Below, piece by piece: positions 27,186 through 34,099 of a stretch of DNA of 40,417 nucleotides (positions are counted from its first letter, which is position 1; every line of letters starts with the position of its first letter). Under the pieces are notes generated by a model, which saw nothing but the letters and a program-made list of their open reading frames with translations, was not told where the DNA came from and did no database searches. The position numbers were made by a program, and so were the translations under genes. The DNA is from Magnetococcales bacterium (GTDB lineage Bacteria > Pseudomonadota > Magnetococcia > Magnetococcales > JADFWU01): NCBI GenBank assembly GCA_015234045.1, contig JADFWU010000027.1, forward strand, positions 1 to 40,417, read 5' to 3'.

Positions 27186-27329
27186 CTAGAAGCCTGCATA
27201 ACGAAAGACCTGCGCCCCACTTTTTGCGGCATACAGTTCCATAAAAGCCCAAACCAACCCCATATACAAACCCAAAAACTGAAGCGTTCTGCCCACCCAA
27301 ACCAATCCATTTTCAACACGGTTTTTCAT
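27186..27329 (-). CDS. DltX-like 47-residue membrane microprotein
   Basis: A short open frame of 47 codons ending in TAG. It has a basic N-terminus (K2, R4, R14), one membrane helix (about 16-34) and the exact C-terminal motif F42-R-Y44-A-G-F47, that is F-x-Y-x-x-F at the very end. In Dlt systems DltX is a similarly small membrane protein next to DltB and DltD; its C-terminal F-x-Y-x-x-F tyrosine carries the acyl group between the MBOAT and DltD. Its ATG overlaps the DltD-like stop by 4 bp (ATGA), and AAAGG lies 6 nt upstream, both strong signs of a real gene. It is short enough to be missed by automatic calling. Homology to DltX is inferred from length, position, topology and motif, not from an alignment. 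Confidence 0.85.
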   Translation of the reverse strand: MKNRVENGLVWVGRTLQFLGLYMGLVWAFMELYAAKSGAQVFRYAGF

Positions 27330-28450
27330 GGCGTACCTTTGCTGTGCAGAATGGTGTTCAACGAAGGAACCAGGCGTGCGACCAAAGCCTGTTCATACTT
27401 GGCTCTACTCTCTGGCCCATAAAGATGGGTCGTATCCCTATAATCCGCTTCTACCAGCCCTGCTTCCTGATCCAAGTGCCACAACGGTAACGCCATCTCT
27501 TCAGCAAAGTTGGCTACAACCGTACGATAATAGCCATAACGCTCAGGAAAACGCGCCACCACATCAGGATGAATGGGCGGTTCCCAAAGAACAACCTGCA
27601 TACCACTGTGAGATCTCACGTTATCCACAAAGCGACGAAGCACTTCAATATTGGCCTGATGCGCTGTTTCAATACGCTTTAAACGATCTTCCACAATAGG
27701 CCAGTAAAAACGCTTCCAACGGTCTGCCGTGGCATAGCTTTGGTCAAGTTTTTGATTGTGCATCCGATAGCGCGGCGCTCCCTTGATGGGATTTAACAAT
27801 ACAGCGCGTGCCCGCGCACTGAAAAAATCCATATGATCGAACAAATAGTTGCCACTGGGCAGATCGCCATTTACCCCTGCCAGTTTCTGTTCCCTGTAAA
27901 AAGCCGCAGAATCAAGCGCCAGCCTGGGTTTTCTCAATAGGTCGCCATCCGTTTGCAAAGACTTGGTCAAAGAGCCAATTCCGGCAGAAACCAGCACAAC
28001 ACCCTGAATCCCCTTTGGCAGATAATCACTCACCGCCAACATATCCCACAGGCTGAGATCAGCCGCCGCCAGAAGATGAAAACGCGCCGGCGCAGTTAAC
28101 TTATCTGATAGCGTTTTCCCCAATCCTTCCGGCGACTGAATCGCCATCCGTGCCGAAGAGGCACCCAGCAAAAAAACACCCAGTTCAGGATGTGCATTGC
28201 GCTTTAACTGGTAGCTTTTAAACGTGAGCCATGCGTAATAATCCGCTGATTGACGCATCATCGTATTGGCTGGAGACGCTGCAATCCGCTCTGGTGTCCA
28301 GTACCACGACAACACGAGAAAATGTACAACAGCGGCAATAAAAGCCAACAATACAACCCACAGATAAGGCCTGACAAGCCCGTGGGCAAAGGCACTCCAG
28401 TAATGATATAAACCGATGGATCCACCCTGTTCAGCCTTGGAATCAGCCAT
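27326..28450 (-). CDS. DltD/AlgX-like membrane-anchored SGNH hydrolase-type protein
   Basis: 374 residues: a short cytoplasmic N-terminus, one membrane helix (about 29-50) and an extracytoplasmic SGNH-like domain. The nucleophile block is L-L-G-A-S-S-A-R (Ser98/Ser99), and the C-terminal catalytic pair is D339-T-T-H342 in the D-x-x-H arrangement, followed by L-Y-G-P as in DltD. DltD takes the D-alanyl group from DltX and places it on teichoic acid; AlgX and related proteins acetylate alginate. Here the acceptor is unknown, but a periplasmic or surface polymer is expected. The gene overlaps the ligase gene by 8 bp and the DltX-like gene by 4 bp. Confidence 0.82.
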   Translation of the reverse strand: MADSKAEQGGSIGLYHYWSAFAHGLVRPYLWVVLLAFIAAVVHFLVLSWYWTPERIAASPANTMMRQSADYYAWLTFKSYQLKRNAHPELGVFLLGASSARMAIQSPEGLGKTLSDKLTAPARFHLLAAADLSLWDMLAVSDYLPKGIQGVVLVSAGIGSLTKSLQTDGDLLRKPRLALDSAAFYREQKLAGVNGDLPSGNYLFDHMDFFSARARAVLLNPIKGAPRYRMHNQKLDQSYATADRWKRFYWPIVEDRLKRIETAHQANIEVLRRFVDNVRSHSGMQVVLWEPPIHPDVVARFPERYGYYRTVVANFAEEMALPLWHLDQEAGLVEADYRDTTHLYGPESRAKYEQALVARLVPSLNTILHSKGTP

Positions 28451-29963
28451 TGGTCAACTCCACTTTCAGGGCATCATAGTCTATTTTACCATGTCGGGTT
28501 ACAGGCAGAGCCGAACGGCGTTCCCAGCGCTGAGGCATCATATGTGGCGGCAGGTTTTTTCGAGCAAATTTTTTCAGATCTTTCAGCACCGCATCACCTC
28601 CATCGGACACCACGACAGCAACAACAGCTGTTCCAAGAAGCGCATGCGGTTGACCAAAAACCGCTGACTGACTGATCAGACCCGATGCATTGAGCATTTT
28701 TTCCACCTCAACAGGTGACACCCGAACACCCATCACTTTGAGCTGGCTATCACGCCTACCATGAAAATGGAAAAAACCCGCTGAATCCCGCCAACCATAA
28801 TCACCCGTGCGACACCCCATTACCGGCTGATCGCTGTGCTTGGCATGGATTGGTTGCAGCAACGGCTCCAACGGATGTTCACCGCCCCTCCAGTAACCCG
28901 CAGCAACGCCTGCACCAATATGTACTAACTCACCAATCGTATCATCCGGCACTTGCCGACCCGCATCATCCACCACTATCAAATCCACACCAACAATAGC
29001 GCGACCAATACTCTCCGGTCGATCTCGCACCATTTCCGGACATAAACAAGCGGATCGGTAGGTCTCGGTCAAACCGTAATTGAGATAGAACGCCCCACGC
29101 GGCATCTGCTCAATCAATTGCGCTAAAACAACTGACGGCAATGAACCACCAGAACTTGTAATGACGCTCAAAGAAGATTTATCAATACCCGAAAACGGAG
29201 ACATACCGGTCATCAAATGGGTAATCAAGGCAGGCACCGCTGCCAAAACCGTTGGACGCTGTTGCTCAATGGTATTACATACTGAATGCAGATCATTGCG
29301 CTCAGGAATAATGAGCGTGGCACCACTGGCAACAGACACCTGCCACTGAACAAAACCAAAATCAAATGACCATGGCACCGGACAAAGCAGACGATCTGCC
29401 TCGGCAATACCATGATACTCAGCCACACGATGCGCACCATCCAAAAGCGTTGAATGACGCTGCACTACGCCTTTTGGCTGTCCCGTGGAACCTGAGGTAA
29501 ATACAATGGAGGCAAAGGATTCAGAATCAATAGAAAAACGTTCAGAAACCGGCGAAGCATCATCACTCGGTAAAATCTCCGCCGCAGACAAACCCATCAC
29601 TTTCGCAGGCAGTTCAACAGGCAGTTTAATGGAATGGATTACAGCGGTTGCCGCCGTAGTCTCCAGCACATGGCTTAACTGTGGCGCTTTACTTTGGGTA
29701 TTGATCAGGACAATGACACCACCCGCAGCCCATACCGATGTTATGGCAATGGCCATTTCCAACGAGGGCTCCATCCAGAGCACAACCCGATCTCCTTGAC
29801 CGACACCCGCCTCCGCCAGCTGTTGTCTGCCATGATTAGTGGCAACAACCCACGCACCAACAGTGAGCGTCCGCGCAGCGTGAATCACCGCCAAAGCATC
29901 AGCATTGGTGGTCATGCGGTGTTGTAACACCTCCAGAAGATTCCTCGCCCCTGAAGCGGTCAT
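28443..29963 (-). CDS. AMP-forming amino acid/acyl ligase (ANL superfamily, DltA-like role)
   Basis: 506 residues with the full set of adenylation motifs. The P-loop is F-T-S-G-S-T-G-Q-P-K-G (155-165), with Y-G-L-T-E-T, R-T-G-D-Y-G, the hinge region G-R-R-D-S-Q-L-K and the catalytic Lys493 in H-G-K-I-D-Y. It would activate a carboxylate with ATP and load it on the phosphopantetheine of the carrier protein encoded at the head of the operon. In overall context it resembles both DltA and the AMP ligases found in exosortase-A loci together with a PLP decarboxylase. The specificity pocket cannot be read reliably, so D-alanine is not assumed. It starts 5 bp after the sulfotransferase gene and overlaps the DltD-like gene by 8 bp. 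Confidence 0.87.
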   Translation of the reverse strand: MTASGARNLLEVLQHRMTTNADALAVIHAARTLTVGAWVVATNHGRQQLAEAGVGQGDRVVLWMEPSLEMAIAITSVWAAGGVIVLINTQSKAPQLSHVLETTAATAVIHSIKLPVELPAKVMGLSAAEILPSDDASPVSERFSIDSESFASIVFTSGSTGQPKGVVQRHSTLLDGAHRVAEYHGIAEADRLLCPVPWSFDFGFVQWQVSVASGATLIIPERNDLHSVCNTIEQQRPTVLAAVPALITHLMTGMSPFSGIDKSSLSVITSSGGSLPSVVLAQLIEQMPRGAFYLNYGLTETYRSACLCPEMVRDRPESIGRAIVGVDLIVVDDAGRQVPDDTIGELVHIGAGVAAGYWRGGEHPLEPLLQPIHAKHSDQPVMGCRTGDYGWRDSAGFFHFHGRRDSQLKVMGVRVSPVEVEKMLNASGLISQSAVFGQPHALLGTAVVAVVVSDGGDAVLKDLKKFARKNLPPHMMPQRWERRSALPVTRHGKIDYDALKVELTNG

Positions 29964-29968
29964 TGGAT

Positions 29969-30898
29969 TTATTGCCTCGCCTTCATTCCAGCGACCAACA
30001 ACTCAAGCTCAAGCCGTCTTTTGGCCATGGCATCGTCTTCTTCTTGCAATACGACCTTCTCGTATCCCAACGACTCAAGAAGTGTATTCGTTTTTTTTGC
30101 CAACCGTCGAATCACTGTTGGCGGCATGGCACGATAGCGTCCAACACTCGAACGACTGACATGATTAAGCTGATAGGTTTTCCAATCACCTAGTCCGGCA
30201 CCTGTCTTTGGCTTGAAAGCCTCTTCCAACAATGCGGTGATATCGGTTTCAATGCCTAGAAAATCAAAGACACCACTCAGTGCCGCAGCAGGATCATTGG
30301 TCAGATCTTCATACCGTACCAAAGTAACGCGATCAGGATGACGTTCTTTTAGATCAAGAATCTGTTTATTGCAGTCCATCCAAGCATCCAGACACGCATC
30401 CAAGGGCCGACTGTCACGAATAAAATAAGGGTGCAATTCCGCTGGGATCCGCGCCATCTTAGCGATCAATTCTTCAATGGAGTGGACCGCATCCAGACCA
30501 TGACGCACAATAGCCACATAGCGCACATGATCACCACACATCGACTCAAAACCAGGTAGTAAAAAGGTATCAAAAGCGGTTTTCTCAGCCCAAAGCGGCT
30601 TGTCCTGTTGGTCCGCCAACTCCCGAAGGAAACCAAACACCAACTCTCGAAGACGTTGATGAATTATCTGCTCTTTTATACCGGAATAACTTAATCCCGG
30701 CACCACACCGGTAGCCAATCCGTTGCCAAAGGATTCTGACTTCAAGAAACGCGCACACGCGCCAAACAGATATGTCTCCGCAGGACAGGCAATTTTTGGA
30801 TGGGCATCCAACAGACGTCTCAGCAGCGTCGATCCACTGCGTGGCGCACCTAAAACAACAATACCTTCATAAGGGAGGGTATCCGGCAGGGCATTCAT
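29969..30898 (-). CDS. PAPS-dependent sulfotransferase family protein
   Basis: 309 residues, apparently cytosolic. The 5'-phosphosulfate loop is G-A-P-R-S-G-S-T-L-L near residues 17-26, and the 3'-phosphate motif is I-V-R-H-G-L-D-A-V-H-S. A later R-Y-E-D-L-T motif is standard for the family. Such enzymes move sulfate from PAPS to hydroxyls or amines of sugars, lipids or small molecules. The gene is 7 bp after the decarboxylase and 5 bp before the ligase, so it is co-transcribed with the Dlt-like genes. Either the transferred group or the acceptor glycan may be sulfated. A few members of this fold have lost activity; nothing here suggests that. Confidence 0.82.
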   Translation of the reverse strand: MNALPDTLPYEGIVVLGAPRSGSTLLRRLLDAHPKIACPAETYLFGACARFLKSESFGNGLATGVVPGLSYSGIKEQIIHQRLRELVFGFLRELADQQDKPLWAEKTAFDTFLLPGFESMCGDHVRYVAIVRHGLDAVHSIEELIAKMARIPAELHPYFIRDSRPLDACLDAWMDCNKQILDLKERHPDRVTLVRYEDLTNDPAAALSGVFDFLGIETDITALLEEAFKPKTGAGLGDWKTYQLNHVSRSSVGRYRAMPPTVIRRLAKKTNTLLESLGYEKVVLQEEDDAMAKRRLELELLVAGMKARQ

Positions 30899-30905
30899 TG
30901 AGCAT

Positions 30906-32162
30906 TCATCCGCAAGAAGAAGAGTGGGATATATCCGTCACAACCGGTTTACCTTCCGCCATACCGGTTACCAGGATTTCCCGCGCTGCGGGATGACCGA
31001 TGAAGGCTTCAGGACTGGCAGTCAGACCATAAGCACCAGAGGACGAAATACCCAGCACATCACCGGTAGAGAGCGCTGGCAAAGTAATCCGCTGGGAAAG
31101 AATATCAATGGTGGTACACAATGGACCGGTCAGCATCATGTCGGTATCCTCTGCTGGCTTGATCGACCCACGCACCTTGAAAATCGGATAGTTACGTCGA
31201 ATCACCATGCCCAACATGCCAAATGCCGCGATATGATTATTAAATCCGCCATCACAAAGCGCGATATCCGTGCCACGGCTCTGTTTTTTACGTATCACTG
31301 AGGTGAGAAAATAACCACTCGGACCGATCAGATAACGCCCCATCTCCAACGCCCGTACAGCATTTTTAAGACGTGGATGCGTTGCAACGGGCTGGATGGC
31401 TTGTCGTATCCGTCCTGCCAGATCATCCAAATCCAATGGCACATCATTATCGTGGTATGGAATACCAAAACCTGAACCAAAGATAAGCTTTTCAGGATGA
31501 AGGTCATGACGTTCCGAAAATCGGATGAACAACTCACCCATAATCGCAATATTTTCTGCAATCCCTTCCGCATTCAATGAGTTGGTACCAGAATAGATAT
31601 GAAACCCTTTTAACCGCAGATTGGAAAACACATCAAAACGGTCAAGCACCGCATCAACCTGCTCTTCATCTATGCCAAACTGACTGGGTTTTCCAGCCAT
31701 ACGCACGCCAAACTGTTTGGGCACAGTCAGTGGATTAATGCGCAACAAAACCGTCATCACCTGCCCGGCTTCGCCTGCGAGTTGATCCAATTCAGCCAAC
31801 TCATCCGCACTTTCACACACCACTTCGCCACAACGATTTGTGATGGCAGAAACCAACTCAAAGCGCCGTTTAGCAGGACCAGAAAAAGTCAACCGATCTC
31901 CAGACCACCCCTGCTCAACCGCCCGTTCCAACTCACCGGAAGAGGAAACGTCCAGCGTATCCACCCTATCCAACAGATGACGAATGAGGGTCCGATTGGG
32001 ATTACTTTTGACTGCATAGCTGACTTCAAACAGATCACCTAAAGCGGTTTTAAGTGCTTTAATTCTATCGTTCAGGGTATCTTGAAAATAGACATAGCAG
32101 GGCGTGCCAAACTGCTTGGCAACCGTATTCAGAACGCCATGAAGGTCTTTATCATCCATCAC
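30906..32162 (-). CDS. Fold-type III PLP-dependent decarboxylase (LysA/BtrK-like)
   Basis: 418 residues with the alanine-racemase-type barrel and a C-terminal beta domain. The PLP Lys is K52 in Y-A-V-K-S-N-P. Further cofactor motifs are G-F-H-I-Y-S-G-T, the glycine-rich G-S-G-F-G-I-P-Y, and E-M-G-R. The substrate motif reads G-P-L-C349-T-T-I-D, where diaminopimelate decarboxylases have C-E-S-x-D, so meso-diaminopimelate is not the expected substrate. BtrK of butirosin biosynthesis and the exosortase-A-associated decarboxylases are relatives; BtrK works on an amino acid held by a carrier protein. A carrier-protein gene lies 6 bp upstream. A decarboxylase acting on the ACP-bound amino acid is my preferred reading; a racemase role would be the alternative. 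Confidence 0.8.
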   Translation of the reverse strand: MMDDKDLHGVLNTVAKQFGTPCYVYFQDTLNDRIKALKTALGDLFEVSYAVKSNPNRTLIRHLLDRVDTLDVSSSGELERAVEQGWSGDRLTFSGPAKRRFELVSAITNRCGEVVCESADELAELDQLAGEAGQVMTVLLRINPLTVPKQFGVRMAGKPSQFGIDEEQVDAVLDRFDVFSNLRLKGFHIYSGTNSLNAEGIAENIAIMGELFIRFSERHDLHPEKLIFGSGFGIPYHDNDVPLDLDDLAGRIRQAIQPVATHPRLKNAVRALEMGRYLIGPSGYFLTSVIRKKQSRGTDIALCDGGFNNHIAAFGMLGMVIRRNYPIFKVRGSIKPAEDTDMMLTGPLCTTIDILSQRITLPALSTGDVLGISSSGAYGLTASPEAFIGHPAAREILVTGMAEGKPVVTDISHSSSCG

Positions 32163-32168
32163 AATCCC

Positions 32169-32411
32169 TCACTCTGTGGATTTACCAATAAATCCTTCGA
32201 TACGCTCTACGGAATCCAGATTATCAAGGGTGACATCATCCGGCGAGATACGGAACCCAAAGTTTTCCTCCAGAAATGTCATCAAGGTAACCAGAGAAAA
32301 TGAATCAATCATGCCGCTGCTGAACAGCAAGGTGTCAGGCTGCACCTCGTCCAAATCCATACCCAGTTCGTCATCCAAAAATGTCAGAATACGGTTGCGA
32401 ATATCGGACAT
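32169..32411 (-). CDS. Acyl/aminoacyl carrier protein (DltC-like)
   Basis: 80 residues, acidic, four-helix carrier-protein fold. The phosphopantetheine serine is Ser37 in G-M-I-D-S-F-S-L-V, in the canonical position at the start of helix 2. It is the first gene of the seven-gene operon, 6 bp before the decarboxylase. It should be the tether to which the AMP ligase loads its substrate, as DltC does for D-alanine and BtrI for glutamate. An AGAGGAA sequence lies about 10 nt before the ATG. A role in fatty acid synthesis is unlikely, given the neighbours and the absence of fab genes. Confidence 0.9.
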   Translation of the reverse strand: MSDIRNRILTFLDDELGMDLDEVQPDTLLFSSGMIDSFSLVTLMTFLEENFGFRISPDDVTLDNLDSVERIEGFIGKSTE

Positions 32412-32790
32412 GATACAGAAATTCCTCTACTTGAACAGTTGATTAATAAGGAAGCATCTTTCAGCTTTTCCTGATTACACATAACCAATGGCTTGGGGAG
32501 GATACCATCCTCCTGATAAAGAGGCTATTCTTTAGCCTTATTATTTCAGAAAAACATTATTAACCACATGAAAAGAAAAGGAAATAAACGCGAGTTACAC
32601 ACAAGAAAATGCTCTTGATATTTACAGACAAAGCCCGAAGACAGCGGAGATCAACAAAGGATGGATGAAATCTCGACACTCAAAGCCGTCGCACGACTTC
32701 ATGAAGAAGAAAAGCAAAACACTGGAAACGTGCCTTTTGAAAAACTGTGCAACACGGCGGTTACACAGTGAGGACTACAAAAAAAATCAA
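32412..32790. promoter_or_regulatory. 379-bp leader and promoter region of the Dlt-like operon
   Basis: No convincing gene lies here. Two compact hairpins stand 85-130 bp upstream of the carrier-protein start: GGAGGAT-ACC-ATCCTCC (32497-32513) and AGGCTA-TTCTT-TAGCCT (32522-32538, followed on the plus strand by TATTATTT). The remainder is AT-rich and likely carries the leftward promoter. Toward 32790 the stretch also covers the 3' side of the transglycosylase gene, where no obvious terminator was found. Confidence 0.45.
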
Positions 32791-33507
32791 CTACATGGCG
32801 TTGCGATATTCTCGATAATAGCGCAACACTTTCTGTACGTAGCGACGTGTTTCTCGATAGGGAGGCACGCGGTTACCGTAACGACGTACGGCATTTTCAC
32901 CGGCATTGTAAGCCGCCAGGCTCAGGGTGAGATTATTTTTGAACATATGCAACAAGCGCCGCAAATGACGGGCACCTGCGTGAATGTTATTTTCAGGATC
33001 CCAACGATCACGCACACCATACTTGGCCGCAGTCTCCGGCATCAGCTGCATCAAACCAACCGCCCCTTTTGGTGACAAAGCGTTGGGATTAAAGCTGGAC
33101 TCAGCTTGGATCACAGCATGAACCAAAGCGGGCTCAACCTTATAGCGATTAGCCAACCGTTTGATAGTGGTGCTGTAGTTCTTGGGAACCGGTTTGAGAA
33201 CAGGTGGCACTTTCGCCAGCCCACCCTCTAACACCCGGTTGAAATGAACACGGCGCGGCTTCAGCACTGGCGGACGCTTGGTATTGCCTGTACTTAAAAC
33301 CTGTTGCTCTTCTGTTTCAAGCAAATAGAAAAAACCCGCCTTGATTGATGAGACGCTTGAAAGCACGATCTCATCCTTAACCGGGATATCCGCAATGGCG
33401 GTAACGGACGCACTAAGAGACACAACCACCGTCAAAATCGACCAGAAGGCGTATCGCTTAACTCCGTAAAACTGTTTTGAGGATCTCATTAGGTGATGTA
33501 TCATCAT
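32791..33507 (-). CDS. Periplasmic lytic transglycosylase (SLT domain)
   Basis: 238 residues: a signal peptide ending near T-A-I-A before D-I-P, a low-complexity linker with the motif P-P-V-L-K-P twice 22 residues apart, then a family 1 lytic transglycosylase domain (about 105-238). The catalytic Glu lies in Q-A-E-S-S-F-N-P; G-A-V-G-L-M-Q-L-M-P-E-T-A and A-Y-N-A-G-E-N-A-V are the other hallmarks. It cleaves peptidoglycan strands with 1,6-anhydro ends. Several start codons (33507, 33504, 33489) are possible and none has a good ribosome site. The gene is divergent from a small secreted-protein gene, 146 bp away. Confidence 0.9.
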   Translation of the reverse strand: MMIHHLMRSSKQFYGVKRYAFWSILTVVVSLSASVTAIADIPVKDEIVLSSVSSIKAGFFYLLETEEQQVLSTGNTKRPPVLKPRRVHFNRVLEGGLAKVPPVLKPVPKNYSTTIKRLANRYKVEPALVHAVIQAESSFNPNALSPKGAVGLMQLMPETAAKYGVRDRWDPENNIHAGARHLRRLLHMFKNNLTLSLAAYNAGENAVRRYGNRVPPYRETRRYVQKVLRYYREYRNAM

Positions 33508-33653
33508 CCATATATTTCAAATTATGAACCGATGGCAGCCGGTATAATTCCGTACTCAGCACTCATCAGTAGTCTAAACCAGTACAGTATTCCGTCACTG
33601 CAAATAAACGGTGTTAGCACCAACAGGATAAGCAATAACATCAGGAGGAGCAA

Positions 33654-34022
33654 ATGGGTTTTTCAATATATCCCTTGAACAAACGGTTGACTCGCTACTT
33701 CGTTATGTTAAATATATTTGCTTTTTCAATATGTTGCCATAGTCCAGCTTTTTCTGAACCAAAGGCCGGTATTGACCACATAAAACCACCCTCTTTTGGG
33801 GTTTGGACCATCGGATACTCAGCACCTGGCCAACAACGCTGGGCCGCAGTCAGATCCGCGACTGTGACAGCCCAATGGCGATTATGGCAGGCATTGAACA
33901 TGAACACACCCCATCGAAAAGGCACGTTACCACCCTATCAATCCTGTGGCACTGCCTATGATTCTATGCGTGGTATTGCAGCTGTCTGTTTGATGATTTC
34001 ACCCACTCAGCAAAGGGATTAA
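33654..34022 (+). CDS. Small secreted protein of unknown function
   Basis: 122 residues. The gene is supported by an unusually strong ribosome site, AGGAGGAG, 3 nt before the ATG. The protein has a signal peptide of about 35 residues with two cysteines (I-C-C-H-S), cleaved probably after A-F-S. The mature part contains G-V-W-T-I-G-Y-S and an Ala/Arg-rich helix W-A-A-V-R-S-A-T-V-T-A-Q-W-R, reminiscent of LPP20/FlgT-type exported proteins, though the match is too short to assign. Two further cysteines could form a disulfide. It is divergent from the transglycosylase and convergent with the phosphoethanolamine transferase; no function is proposed. Confidence 0.65.
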   Translation: MGFSIYPLNKRLTRYFVMLNIFAFSICCHSPAFSEPKAGIDHIKPPSFGVWTIGYSAPGQQRWAAVRSATVTAQWRLWQALNMNTPHRKGTLPPYQSCGTAYDSMRGIAAVCLMISPTQQRD

Positions 34023-34099
34023 CGCCCGTTAAGAACTCGGCTTCCTTCCTTGCAGGGGAGAGGCGCGGAAAAAATAAATTATCCCACTCAACTTGTCTC

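Noticed and set aside
30906-32162. Calling the decarboxylase diaminopimelate decarboxylase (lysA).
   Set aside because: The substrate motif differs and the gene sits next to a carrier protein in a surface-modification operon, not with lysine genes.
32497-32538. Twin hairpins as an intrinsic terminator.
   Set aside because: The T-rich stretch follows only on the plus strand, where no upstream gene ends; on the minus strand no T-run follows.
32665-33075. A 136-codon plus-strand frame antisense to the transglycosylase.
   Set aside because: Its coding part is mostly the complement of the catalytic SLT domain, and no family is recognisable.
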